Positions 47,326 through 54,996 of a stretch of 64,000 nt of DNA are shown piece after piece. Origin of the DNA: Actinoplanes flavus (lineage in GTDB: Bacteria; Actinomycetota; Actinomycetes; Mycobacteriales; Micromonosporaceae). The DNA lies in NCBI RefSeq assembly GCF_017592555.1, contig NZ_JAGFNS010000001.1, positions 147,561 to 211,560 of the forward strand, given 5' to 3'. The number at the start of each line of letters is the position of its first letter. The first letter of the stretch is position 1. The notes beneath the pieces are model-generated. The model searched no databases, was not told the DNA's origin, and saw only the letters and a program-made list of their open reading frames with translations. A program made the position numbers and the translations under genes.

Positions 47326-47556
47326 TCACGCGTCGGTCACGTACGGACAGTGACGGCAGCCTCGGGTACAGCAGGTGCCGCGCTCAGCCAGGAAACCGGC
47401 GGTCAGAACGAATAACCCGGAAACCGGATCCAGGTAACCGGGCTGACCGCCGGCCAGGGCCGCGGCGTGGGCGGCGAGGATCTCCGAACGGCGCGGATGG
47501 TCCGGCGCCAGACGGCTGGGATGAGGTTCGGTCAACGGACGCGGGGCCGGTTCCAC
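47326..47556 (-). CDS. DUF5522-like cysteine-rich small protein
   Basis: A 76-residue protein ending in GYLDPVSGLFVLTAGFLAERGTCCTRGCRHCPY, the signature of DUF5522; the CC...C..C cluster suggests metal binding. The N-terminal half is Pro/His-rich. GTG 47556 is chosen because TAGCAT (minus strand, 47569-47564) lies 7 bases upstream and TTGACA 15 bases before that, a good leaderless promoter; GTG 47580 would add 8 residues. It is divergent from the HTH gene, with an inverted repeat in the shared promoter. Confidence 0.8.
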   Translation of the reverse strand: MEPAPRPLTEPHPSRLAPDHPRRSEILAAHAAALAGGQPGYLDPVSGLFVLTAGFLAERGTCCTRGCRHCPYVTDA

Positions 47557-47572
47557 GCCCGGAATGCTATCG

Positions 47573-47591
47573 CTTGACACTTGCTGTCAAG
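47573..47591. promoter_or_regulatory. Inverted repeat in the DUF5522/HTH divergent promoter
   Basis: CTTGACA-CTTGC-TGTCAAG is a perfect 7-bp inverted repeat. Its right arm, read on the minus strand, is the -35 hexamer TTGACA of the DUF5522 promoter; its left arm is a TTGACA for the plus strand. A protein bound here would affect both genes. Confidence 0.6.
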
Positions 47592-47609
47592 TAGGGACAG
47601 GATGGCCTC

Positions 47610-48068
47610 ATGGACCTCGCCGGGCAGCTGTTCCGCCTGTTGGACAACCGCCTGTTCGACCCGCTGGAGATCCTCCTGGAGGACGCCCGGCCGGGTGACG
47701 CGGTCCGCCCGCTCCTGCGCCACCGGGTGCTCGAGTGGACCCGCGTGCTGGAGGGCGACGACGACGCGGCGGCCGTCCACGTGATCGCCCGGCTGATCGG
47801 CACGCTCTATTCCGACGATCACGCCTTCCATCCACCGGCCGACTGGTGGCGCACCCCGCTCGGCCGCGTCGTGGCCCGCCGGGTCGGTCACCCGTTCGCG
47901 ACCACGGTGTCCCTGTCCACCGCCGGCGCGATGCTGGGCATCAGCCGGCAGGGTGTGCACGACCTGGTGCGCCGGGGTCGCCTGCCCCGCCATCCGGACG
48001 GTGGCGTGCCCGTCTCCGCCATCCGCGACCGACTTCGCGACAACCCTCCCACCGAGGAGTCCTCATGA
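47610..48068 (+). CDS. HTH-domain DNA-binding protein
   Basis: A 152-residue protein. Residues 1-100 are helical without a recognised domain (LFRLLDNRLFDPLEILLEDARPGDAVRPLLRHRVLEW). Residues 105-145 form an excisionase/MerR-like helix-turn-helix: VSLSTAGAMLGISRQGVHDLVRRGRLPRHPDGGVPVSAIRDRL. It may regulate its own divergent promoter through the inverted repeat 19 bases upstream. It overlaps the hydrolase gene by 4 bases (ATGA). This architecture could also be that of an antitoxin-like protein, but no toxin domain is seen next to it. Confidence 0.75.
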   Translation: MDLAGQLFRLLDNRLFDPLEILLEDARPGDAVRPLLRHRVLEWTRVLEGDDDAAAVHVIARLIGTLYSDDHAFHPPADWWRTPLGRVVARRVGHPFATTVSLSTAGAMLGISRQGVHDLVRRGRLPRHPDGGVPVSAIRDRLRDNPPTEESS

Positions 48069-48964
48069 TCAACGACCGACTGATCGACGCCGGCGAGGTT
48101 CAGCTGGCCGTCCGCGACTTCGGCGGCGACCAGCCGCCGCTGCTGCTCCTGCACGGCGCCGGGGGCAACCTGGCGCACATGACCACGCTGGCCCGGGCGC
48201 TGCGCCCGCACCACCGGGTGGTCACCCTCGACCTGCGAGGGCACGGCCGCTCCGCCGACGGCTCCTGGACGTGGGAGGCCGCCCTCGGCGACCTGGCCGC
48301 CGTCTGCGTCCAGCTGGAGCTGGAGCGGCCGGCGGTGGTCGGCCATTCGCTCGGCGGCATGCTGGCCGCGCTGTGGGGTCAACGCCACCCGGAGTCCCCG
48401 GGCATCGTGAGCCTCGACGGCAACCCGCCGCCGACCAGGCCCGAGCAGCTGCCCGGGCTCGACCCGGAGAAGGCGACGGCCGAGCTGGCCCGGCTGCACG
48501 CGGTCTTCGACGCCATGCAGGCCGCCGCCGGCCAGGTGATCCCGGCCGACCAGCTGCCCGATCTGGTGGAGCGGCAGCAGATGGCGGCCCGCGACATGGG
48601 CGCCAACGAGAAGGTGTGGATCGAGGCCTTCCGGCGCAACCTCGTCCACCAGCACGGTGACACCTCGATCCGCCCGTCGGCCGAGCTCACCGCCCAGCTG
48701 CGGACCGCGATGAACGAGCTGGACCTGACCCCGGTGTACGCCGCGACCACCTGCCCCGAGCTGGTCGTGCTGCCCACCCGCAACCTGCCCGAACAGGAGC
48801 CCTTCGCCGAGCTGTACGAGGCTCACCGCCGGTTCCTGGTGGAGCAGGCGCGGGCCGTGCCGCACCTGCGCCACCTGTCGCTGGCCGACGCCTCGCACGC
48901 CATGGTGATCGAGCAGCCGGCCGCCCTGGCCGGGGTGATCACCGACTTCCTCGGCTCCCACTAG
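48065..48964 (+). CDS. Alpha/beta hydrolase
   Basis: A 299-residue alpha/beta-hydrolase-fold enzyme: oxyanion region LLLHGAGGNLAHM, LDLRGHGRSAD, nucleophile Ser in VVGHSLGGMLAAL, and the catalytic His in LADASHAMVIEQP near the C-terminus; the acid is probably in the segment before VVLPTRN. Substrate unknown. It is translationally coupled to the HTH protein gene, so the two likely share regulation. Closest in layout to soluble esterases or epoxide-hydrolase-like proteins. Confidence 0.87.
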   Translation: MINDRLIDAGEVQLAVRDFGGDQPPLLLLHGAGGNLAHMTTLARALRPHHRVVTLDLRGHGRSADGSWTWEAALGDLAAVCVQLELERPAVVGHSLGGMLAALWGQRHPESPGIVSLDGNPPPTRPEQLPGLDPEKATAELARLHAVFDAMQAAAGQVIPADQLPDLVERQQMAARDMGANEKVWIEAFRRNLVHQHGDTSIRPSAELTAQLRTAMNELDLTPVYAATTCPELVVLPTRNLPEQEPFAELYEAHRRFLVEQARAVPHLRHLSLADASHAMVIEQPAALAGVITDFLGSH

Positions 48965-48974
48965 ACAGTGGACG

Positions 48975-49523
48975 TCAGCGGGTGGTCCGCTCGGTACGCA
49001 GCCAGACGCCGAACTCCACCGCGGTCCGCACCCCGTGCTCCAGCACCGCCGTGTAGATGTCGAAGCCACTCACCTCGTCGGGGTACTCCGGACGCTGATG
49101 CCACACGTTCTTGATCGCGAGAATGGCCTGCCGCTCCTCGTCGCCGAGCCGGCCGGCCAGCTCACGGTGCCACTCGGCGCCGTCGGCGTGGTCGTCGTGC
49201 AGCCAGATCGACAGGTCGACGCGCCACTCGCCCACGGTGAGGGTGACGTGGTAGCGCTCGTCCCGCGGCTTGCCGGTCGGTGACCGGTCGCCCCGCTCGT
49301 CGGTGTAGGTGAAACCGGTCAGCCCGGGGATGGCGACCGCGCGCCCGAGCAGGGCGACGACGTCACCCGGGCCGAACTCCGGGCCCCCGGCCAGCATCAC
49401 ATCGAGGTCGCGCCACACCATGAGCCCTGAGACGTAGCTGCCGGTCGGCAGCAGCGGCCCCAGGGGCTCCAGCAGCGCGAGCACCGAACGCGCCTCCGCC
49501 TGCAGATCCTCGGGCCGGCCCAT
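48975..49523 (-). CDS. Nucleotidyltransferase-like protein
   Basis: A 182-residue protein. The segment LPTGSYVSGLMVWRDLDVML at about 29-48 resembles the GS...D-x-D motif of the polymerase-beta nucleotidyltransferase fold, with a later acidic-flanked WRVDLSIWLHDD at about 108-119 possibly giving the third carboxylate. It may transfer a nucleotide to a small molecule or protein; the target is unknown. ATG 49523 has AAGGAGA 9 bases upstream. It is convergent with the hydrolase gene. Confidence 0.65.
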   Translation of the reverse strand: MGRPEDLQAEARSVLALLEPLGPLLPTGSYVSGLMVWRDLDVMLAGGPEFGPGDVVALLGRAVAIPGLTGFTYTDERGDRSPTGKPRDERYHVTLTVGEWRVDLSIWLHDDHADGAEWHRELAGRLGDEERQAILAIKNVWHQRPEYPDEVSGFDIYTAVLEHGVRTAVEFGVWLRTERTTR

Positions 49524-49641
49524 CCCGCTCTCCTTCCCATCCGGATGCCTCCATGACCCCCGTAGACGGACATTGTCGGATGTGGCCGATCGGCGGATGG
49601 GTTCGGGGCGTGGCGAGCCTCGGCGCCGGACCCCTGAAGGC

Positions 49642-49680
49642 GGCGATGCCTCCCACCCGCATCGGATGGGAGGCATCGCC
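49642..49680 (-). terminator. Terminator hairpin after nrdJ
   Basis: A perfect 14-bp stem GGCGATGCCTCCCA/TGGGAGGCATCGCC with an 11-base loop, 14 bases beyond the nrdJ stop on the minus strand. No U-tract. Confidence 0.75.
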
Positions 49681-49694
49681 GTCATGACTCCGGG

Positions 49695-52598
49695 TCAGCT
49701 GCAACCGGAGGTGGAGCCGCAGCCCTCGCAGACGTAGCAGCTTCCGGCGCGGCGCATCTTCGTGCCGCAGGTGAAGCAGAGCGGCGCGTCGGCGGCGTGA
49801 CCGGTGACGATCTCCAGCAGCTCGGTGGAGGACCCGGCGGAGACCGGGGTCTCCTTCTCCGGAGCCGACGCGGCCTTGACCTCGGCCACCGTCACCTTGG
49901 CGGAACTCACCGGGGCGACGACCGGCGCGGAGGAGGCCATCGCGGCCATCTCCTCGGCGGCCGCTTCCGCGGCGGCCTCGGCGGCGGCCTGCGCGGTGCG
50001 CTCCTTCGCCGTGAAGATGCCCAGCTCAGCGCGGGTCTCGTAGGGCAGGAAGTCCAGCGCCAGGCGACGGAAGATGTAGTCCATCACCGAGGAGGCCATG
50101 CGGACGTCCGAGTCGTCGGTCATGCCGGCCGGCTCGAAGCGCATGTTGGTGAACTTCCCGACGTACGTCTCCAGCGGCACGCCGTACTGAAGACCTATCG
50201 AGATGGCGACCGAGAAGGCGTCCATCACCCCGGCCAGGGTGGAACCCTGCTTCGACATCTTCAGGAAGACCTCGCCGAGGCCGTCGTCCGGGTAGGACGA
50301 CGCGGTGAGGTAGCCCTTGGCGCCGCCGACCGAGAAGGAGACCGTCTCCGACGGGCGCTTCTTCGGCAGCCGCTTGCGGACCGGCCGGTACTCGATGACC
50401 TTCTCGACGACCTTCTCGACCGCCTTCTCGGGCTGCGCAGCCACGGGTGCGTCAACGGCGACAGACTTCTTCGCCGCCGACAACGGTTGCCCGACCTTGC
50501 AGTTGTCGCGGTAGATCGCGAGCGCCTTGAGGCCCAGCTTCCAGCCCTGGAAGTGGATGTCCTCGATCTCCTCGACGGTCGCCGTCTCCGGCATGTTGAC
50601 CGTCTTGGAGATGGCGCCGGAGATGAACGGCTGCACCGCGGCCATCATCTTGACGTGGCCGATCGGGGAGATCACCCGCTCGCCCATGGCGCAGTCGAAG
50701 ATCGCGTAGTGCTCCGGCTTGAGGCCGGGCGCGTCGACGACGTTGCCGTGCTCGGCGATGTGCTCGACGATCGCCTCGACCTGCTCCTCGGGGTAGCCGA
50801 TGCTGCGCAGGGCCCGCGGGACGGTCTGGTTGACGATCTGCATGGAGCCGCCGCCGACCAGCTTCTTGAACTTGACCAGGGCCAGGTCGGGCTCGATGCC
50901 GGTGGTGTCGCAGTCCATCATCAGGCCGATGGTGCCGGTCGGGGCGAGCACCGACGCCTGGGCGTTGCGCCAGCCGTTCTTCGCGCCGATCTTGTTGCCG
51001 TTCTGCCACTGGCGGGTCGCCTCGCGGACGATCTCGCCCGCGACGGCGCCCTGCGGGCGGATCTCGTCGTTGGCGGCGGCGTGCTTGCGCATGACGCGCT
51101 GGTGCGCCTCGGCGTTACGGGCGTAGCCGTCGTACGCGCCGACGACACCGGCCAGCTCGGCGGAGCGGCGGTACGCGGTGCCGGTCATCAGCGAGGTGAT
51201 GGCCGCGGCGACGCTGCGACCGCCCTCCGAGTCGTACGGCAGGCCGGACGCCATGAGCAGGGCGCCGAGGTTCGCGTACCCGATGCCGAGCTGACGGTAG
51301 GCGCGGGTGGTGACCCCGATCTTCTCGGTCGGGAAGTCGGCGAAGCAGATCGAGATGTCCATCGCGGTGATGATGAACTCGACGCTCTTGACGAACTTCT
51401 CCACCTCGAAGCCGCCGTCGGCCTTGAGGAACTTCATCAGGTTCAGCGAGGCCAGGTTGCAGGACGAGTCGTCCAGCGACATGTACTCCGAGCACGGGTT
51501 GGACGCGGTGATGCGGCCGGTCTCGGGGTTGGTGTGCCAGTCGTTGATGGTGTCGTCGTACTGCAGGCCGGGGTCGGCGCACTCCCAGGCGGCCTGGGCA
51601 ATGTCGCGGAACAGCTTCTTGGCGTCGATCTCCTCGATCACCTCGCCGTTCAGCCGGCCACGGAGCGCGAACGTGCCGCCCTCCTCGACCGCCCGCATGA
51701 ACTCGTCGCTGACCCGCACCGAGTTGTTGGCGTTCTGGTACTGGACGCTGACGATGTCGGCGCCGCCCAGGTCCATGTCGAAGCCGGCGTCCCGCAGCGC
51801 GCGGATCTTGTTCTCCTCGCGCGCCTTGGTCCAGACGAACTCCTCCACGTCGGGGTGGTCGACGTCGATGATGACCATCTTGGCCGCGCGCCGGGTGGCG
51901 CCGCCGGACTTGATGGTGCCGGCGCTGGCGTCGGCGCCGCGCATGAAGCTGACCGGACCGCTGGCGGTGCCGCCGGAGGACAGCAGTTCCTTGGAGGAGC
52001 GGATGCGGGACAGGTTGACACCCGAGCCGGAGCCGCCCTTGAAGATCAGGCCCTCCTCCTTGTACCACTCGAGGATCGAGTCCATCGAGTCGTCCACGGA
52101 GAGGATGAAGCAGGCGCTGACCTGCTGCGGCGACTTGGTGCCGACGTTGAACCAGACCGGCGAGTTGAAGCTGAACACCTGGTGCAGCAGCATCCACGTC
52201 AGCTCGTGGTCGAACAGTTCGGCGTCGGCCGCGCTGGCGAAGTAGCCGTGCTCCTCGCCCGCCTTGCGGTAGGTCTGGACGACGCGGTCGATCAGCTGCT
52301 TCAGCGACCACTCCCGCTCCGGGGTACCCACGGCGCCACGGAAGTACTTGGTCGTGACGATGTTCGCCGCGTTCACGCTCCAGAACGCGGGGTACTCCAC
52401 GCCGCGCTGCTCGAAGTTGATCGAGCCGTCGCGCCAGTTCGTCATGACGACGTCGCGGCGTTCCCACTCGACCTCGTCGTACGGGTGAACGCCCTCGGTC
52501 GTCCAGACCCGCTCCACTCGCAGCCCCCCGGCCGCCGCGCCGCCGCCGCCGTTCGCCCGGCTGCGCTGACGACCTGCAGTGATGCCGTCTCCGGCCAT
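49695..52598 (-). CDS. nrdJ: Vitamin B12-dependent (class II) ribonucleotide reductase
   Basis: NrdJ reduces ribonucleotides to deoxyribonucleotides using adenosylcobalamin, independent of oxygen. The 967-residue protein has FNSPVWFNVG, SACFILSVDDSMDSI, FKGGSGSGVNLSRIRS, the active-site NPCSEYMSLDDSSCNLASLNL and PTGTIGLMMDCDTTGIEP. The C-terminus, CFTCGTKMRRAGSCYVCEGCGSTSGC, supplies redox and zinc cysteines. The ATG has a GAGGGGGAG site. It follows nrdR by 83 bases on the same strand, the actinobacterial nrdRJ operon. No cobalamin riboswitch is seen in front of it. Confidence 0.96.
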   Translation of the reverse strand: MAGDGITAGRQRSRANGGGGAAAGGLRVERVWTTEGVHPYDEVEWERRDVVMTNWRDGSINFEQRGVEYPAFWSVNAANIVTTKYFRGAVGTPEREWSLKQLIDRVVQTYRKAGEEHGYFASAADAELFDHELTWMLLHQVFSFNSPVWFNVGTKSPQQVSACFILSVDDSMDSILEWYKEEGLIFKGGSGSGVNLSRIRSSKELLSSGGTASGPVSFMRGADASAGTIKSGGATRRAAKMVIIDVDHPDVEEFVWTKAREENKIRALRDAGFDMDLGGADIVSVQYQNANNSVRVSDEFMRAVEEGGTFALRGRLNGEVIEEIDAKKLFRDIAQAAWECADPGLQYDDTINDWHTNPETGRITASNPCSEYMSLDDSSCNLASLNLMKFLKADGGFEVEKFVKSVEFIITAMDISICFADFPTEKIGVTTRAYRQLGIGYANLGALLMASGLPYDSEGGRSVAAAITSLMTGTAYRRSAELAGVVGAYDGYARNAEAHQRVMRKHAAANDEIRPQGAVAGEIVREATRQWQNGNKIGAKNGWRNAQASVLAPTGTIGLMMDCDTTGIEPDLALVKFKKLVGGGSMQIVNQTVPRALRSIGYPEEQVEAIVEHIAEHGNVVDAPGLKPEHYAIFDCAMGERVISPIGHVKMMAAVQPFISGAISKTVNMPETATVEEIEDIHFQGWKLGLKALAIYRDNCKVGQPLSAAKKSVAVDAPVAAQPEKAVEKVVEKVIEYRPVRKRLPKKRPSETVSFSVGGAKGYLTASSYPDDGLGEVFLKMSKQGSTLAGVMDAFSVAISIGLQYGVPLETYVGKFTNMRFEPAGMTDDSDVRMASSVMDYIFRRLALDFLPYETRAELGIFTAKERTAQAAAEAAAEAAAEEMAAMASSAPVVAPVSSAKVTVAEVKAASAPEKETPVSAGSSTELLEIVTGHAADAPLCFTCGTKMRRAGSCYVCEGCGSTSGCS

Positions 52599-52681
52599 AT
52601 GGATGTGCTCCCCCTCGTAGGTACCGCTACAGGTGTGTCGGATAGAAGTGCGTCAGGCTGAGATCGGCCGCTGCCGGCGTC

Positions 52682-53200
52682 TCAGCCGTTGAGCTTGGGT
52701 GCGCGTCCCCCGGACCGTGGCGCGACAGCGTGTCGCGTCCCGGCTTCCCGGACGGGAACGGCGTCGCGCAGCGCGGCGATCTCCTTCTCGAATTCGTCGA
52801 GAGAGTCGAAGGACTTGTACACGCTGGCGAACCGGAGATAGGCCACCTGATCCAGCTCACGCAACGGCGTGAGGATCGCCAGGCCCACCTCGTGGCTGGG
52901 GATCTCGGCGGCGCCACGCGCCCGGACGGTCTCCTCCACCCTCTGCGCGAGCAGAGCGATGGAGTCCTCGTCGACGGGCCGGCCCTGACAGGCCTTGCGC
53001 ACCCCGCTCATGATCTTCGTCCGGCTGAAGGGCTCGGTGACGCCGCTGCGCTTGACGACCGCGAGGACCGCCTCCTCGACGGTCGTGAAGCGCTTGCCGC
53101 ACTCGGGGCACGCCCGGCGGCGACGGATCAACTGACCGTCGTCGGCCTCGCGCGAGTCGACCACGCGCGAATCGGCATGGCGACAGTACGGGCAGCGCAC
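52682..53200 (-). CDS. nrdR: Transcriptional repressor NrdR
   Basis: NrdR represses ribonucleotide reductase genes when dATP/ATP is bound. The 172-residue protein has the zinc ribbon ([17 protein letters not shown]...[17 protein letters not shown]) and an ATP-cone domain ([29 protein letters not shown]). It is slightly longer than usual because of a C-terminal basic tail ([18 protein letters not shown]). GTG 53200 follows AGGGAGA. It is cotranscribed with nrdJ; a candidate NrdR box lies upstream. Confidence 0.95.
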   Translation of the reverse strand: MRCPYCRHADSRVVDSREADDGQLIRRRRACPECGKRFTTVEEAVLAVVKRSGVTEPFSRTKIMSGVRKACQGRPVDEDSIALLAQRVEETVRARGAAEIPSHEVGLAILTPLRELDQVAYLRFASVYKSFDSLDEFEKEIAALRDAVPVREAGTRHAVAPRSGGRAPKLNG

Positions 53201-53550
53201 CGCGATCTCCCTTCGGCCCCTTCTCGACGGACTCCGGGCACGCCGAAACACAGCGGAACCGGTGTCGGAACGACTGGTAACGCTGTGGATGGCATGTGGA
53301 TAACCAGGGAGAAAGAAACCCAACCTGTGGACAACTTGCATCAGTGTAACCACTAGATGTTGGGGTAGACGCTAGGCCCCGGCGGACGCCGATGCAAGCT
53401 CAGCGACGTGCCGACGCGCCGGGGATCACACCCCACCACCGCAGGTGATCTCACGATCACGCGCGGCAGCCGGAACGGGCCGCGCGACGCGCCGGAAAAT
53501 CGGGCGGGACACCCGACGGAGATCAACCGGGGACACCCGGGACGGCCAGG
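53201..53550. other. Non-coding leader region between small membrane gene and nrdR
   Basis: 350 bases without a credible gene. It holds the nrdR promoter and a candidate NrdR box (53349-53364). The part at 53420-53550 contains repeated ACACCCG words but no open frame with actinobacterial codon use. I searched the minus strand here for a lost LysM domain (YxVxxGDTLW-type) and found none. Confidence 0.6.
53349..53364 (-). promoter_or_regulatory. Candidate NrdR box upstream of nrdRJ
   Basis: The minus strand reads CCCAACATCTAGTGGT, fitting the partly palindromic NrdR-box pattern with an AT-rich centre and flanking CA/TG. It lies about 150 bases before the nrdR start. A second, weaker match (53332-53347) abuts it, but the spacing is not the usual three helical turns. 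Confidence 0.45.
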
Positions 53551-53688
53551 TCAGGCCGGAGAAGCCGTAGTGAAGAGCACGACACTCGCCAGGGCCACCA
53601 TGGCGAAGAAGACACCGAGCAGCACCACCCGGCCACGCCGCGTGAGCCGCAACGGAGGCCCGACGTGTCGCGCACCACTGACGGTCAT
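53551..53688 (-). CDS. 45-residue single-pass membrane microprotein at the chiZ/divS position
   Basis: A very small protein, [20 protein letters not shown] followed by one transmembrane helix ([19 protein letters not shown]) and a five-residue tail. In mycobacteria and corynebacteria this place, between nrdR and the divergent lexA, holds the SOS-induced division suppressors ChiZ/DivS, which start with the same kind of basic stretch plus helix and continue with a LysM domain. Here the protein stops straight after the helix. ATG 53688 has GAGGGGGG upstream. The SOS box at 53795 lies 107 bases upstream. Its role as a division inhibitor is inferred from position only. Confidence 0.7.
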   Translation of the reverse strand: MTVSGARHVGPPLRLTRRGRVVLLGVFFAMVALASVVLFTTASPA

Positions 53689-53794
53689 GGCGATCCCCCC
53701 TCTAGGACACCCGTTCGATAGAACGTCCGTACGACGGTCTATCAGAACAGGGGTACGGAAGTCGAGCGTCCGGGAGCGACACGCCGGGGAAATC

Positions 53795-53810
53795 TCGTAC
53801 AGATGTTTGA
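53795..53810. promoter_or_regulatory. LexA binding site (SOS box)
   Basis: TCGTACAGATGTTTGA matches the actinobacterial SOS box TCGAAC-N4-GTTCGA at 10 of 12 defined positions. It overlaps the -35 hexamer of the lexA promoter and lies in the divergent region shared with the membrane microprotein gene. Confidence 0.75.
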
Positions 53811-53835
53811 ATATGTCGCACCTGACCATTAGGTT
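53807..53835 (+). promoter_or_regulatory. lexA promoter
   Basis: TTGAAT at 53807-53812 and TAGGTT at 53830-53835 are separated by 17 bases, the optimal spacing for a principal-sigma promoter. The -35 shares four bases with the SOS box, so LexA binding would block it directly. The mRNA leader would be about 100 bases. Confidence 0.6.
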
Positions 53836-53941
53836 CTCCGTCAAGAGGGGTCAGCCGGACAAACGCCATCCCCACGGCGTTGCCCCCGGCTCCGCGACGC
53901 ACCACGTGCCGACGAGGCACTGGCCGACAGGGAGGGCGGAC

Positions 53942-54715
53942 GTGTCGACCGACGACCGCACGAGCCGACAGCAGCAGACCAGGAAGACCGAGACCGCCCG
54001 GCGGCGGACGACGAGCCGATCCCGCGGTCCCGAGGCACCCCAGTTACGCGCGGTCACACCGGTCGGCCACCTGCCCGAGGTGGTGGCCACCGACCTCACC
54101 GCCCGGCAGCGCCGCATTCTCGAGTTCATCCGTGACTGGGTGGAGAAGTACGGTTACCCGCCCAGCGTCCGCGAGATCGGCGAAGCGGTCGGCCTGGTCT
54201 CGCCGTCCAGCGTGGCGTACCAGTTGAAGGCTCTGGAGAGCAAGGGATACCTCCGGCGCGACCCCAACCGGCCCCGCGCCGTGGACGTGCGGGCGCCCGG
54301 CGACCTGGTCGACGACGAGGCCCTACGGGCCGCCCGGCCGCAGCCGGCGTACGTGCCGTTGGTCGGCCGGATCGCCGCCGGTGGCCCGATCCTGGCCGAG
54401 CAGGCCGTGGAGGACTTCTTCCCGCTGCCGCGCGAGCTGGTCGGCGAGGGCGACGTCTTCATGCTGGAGGTCAAGGGCGACTCGATGATCGACGCGGCGA
54501 TCTGCAACGGCGACTGGGTGGTGGTCCGCCAGCAGCCCAACGCCGAGGCGGGCGACATCGTGGCCGCGATGATCGACGGCGAGGCGACGGTGAAGAGCTA
54601 CCGCCAGCGGGACGGGCACGTCTGGCTGATGCCGGCCAACCCGGCCTTCGATCCGATCCCGGGCGACGACGCGACCATCATGGGCCGCGTGGTGGCCGTC
54701 CTGCGCCGCGTCTGA
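53942..54715 (+). CDS. lexA: SOS repressor LexA
   Basis: LexA represses the SOS regulon and cleaves itself when RecA is activated. The 257-residue protein has a basic disordered N-terminus (1-50, longer than in E. coli, usual for actinobacteria). The winged-helix domain is [33 protein letters not shown]. The Ala-Gly cleavage site lies in GRIAAGGP, the catalytic Ser in [10 protein letters not shown] and the catalytic Lys in [11 protein letters not shown] 53942 is preceded by GGGAGGG. It is autoregulated through an SOS box overlapping its promoter. Confidence 0.96.
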   Translation: MSTDDRTSRQQQTRKTETARRRTTSRSRGPEAPQLRAVTPVGHLPEVVATDLTARQRRILEFIRDWVEKYGYPPSVREIGEAVGLVSPSSVAYQLKALESKGYLRRDPNRPRAVDVRAPGDLVDDEALRAARPQPAYVPLVGRIAAGGPILAEQAVEDFFPLPRELVGEGDVFMLEVKGDSMIDAAICNGDWVVVRQQPNAEAGDIVAAMIDGEATVKSYRQRDGHVWLMPANPAFDPIPGDDATIMGRVVAVLRRV

Positions 54716-54910
54716 CCCGCCCACCGCCCGCAAGCGGGAAACGCACCCGCTCTGACCCGCCGCGGGCGGCAACGCCTGGTCTGACCCACCCCGGGGGCGG
54801 GAAACGCCCGGCCTGACCCGCGCACCGCCCGCAAGCGGGAAACACGCCCGGTCTGACCCGCCCCGGGGGCGGGAAGTGCGCCCGGCCTGACCCGCCGCCG
54901 CCCGCGGGCG
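54712..54910. repeat. Six imperfect tandem CTGACCC units downstream of lexA
   Basis: CTGACCC recurs at 54712, 54752, 54781, 54813, 54853 and 54887 (spacing 29-40 bases). Units alternate between a form with CCCGCAAGCGGGAAAC and a form with CCCCGGGGGCGGGAA, each able to form a small hairpin. The first unit includes the lexA stop codon. No gene is visible in this 281-base gap. Confidence 0.75.
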
Positions 54911-54950
54911 GCGAAAACCACGCGCGCCGTCGGCAGGCGACGAAACGACG

Positions 54951-54981
54951 AAAAGCCGGCCCCGCGACGGGGCCGGCTTTT
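54951..54981. terminator. Strong bidirectional terminator between lexA and the propeller gene
   Basis: A perfect 14-bp stem AAAAGCCGGCCCCG/CGGGGCCGGCTTTT with a three-base loop; the arms end in A4 and T4, so it has a U-tract in both directions. Confidence 0.92.
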
Positions 54982-54996
54982 CGTCGAGCCGAGGGA

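Noticed and set aside
47610..48964. HTH protein plus hydrolase as a toxin-antitoxin system
   Set aside because: The hydrolase has a complete alpha/beta-hydrolase active site and normal length; no known toxin fold is encoded.
49797..52661. A 954-codon open frame on the plus strand opposite nrdJ
   Set aside because: It is a shadow frame caused by high GC at third positions of nrdJ; its translation is low-complexity Asp/Val/Arg/Gly-rich with no domain, while nrdJ on the other strand has all family motifs.
52599..52681. A cobalamin riboswitch before nrdJ
   Set aside because: Only 83 bases separate nrdR and nrdJ and no B12-box-like sequence is present; actinobacterial B12 riboswitches are usually found before the class I genes.
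53332..53347. A second NrdR box next to the first
   Set aside because: The match is weak and the centre-to-centre distance of 17 bases is not the usual spacing of tandem NrdR boxes.
53713..53724. GTTCGATAGAAC as a second SOS box near the microprotein gene
   Set aside because: The half-sites are in the reversed order (GTTC-N4-GAAC rather than GAAC-N4-GTTC), so it does not fit LexA recognition.
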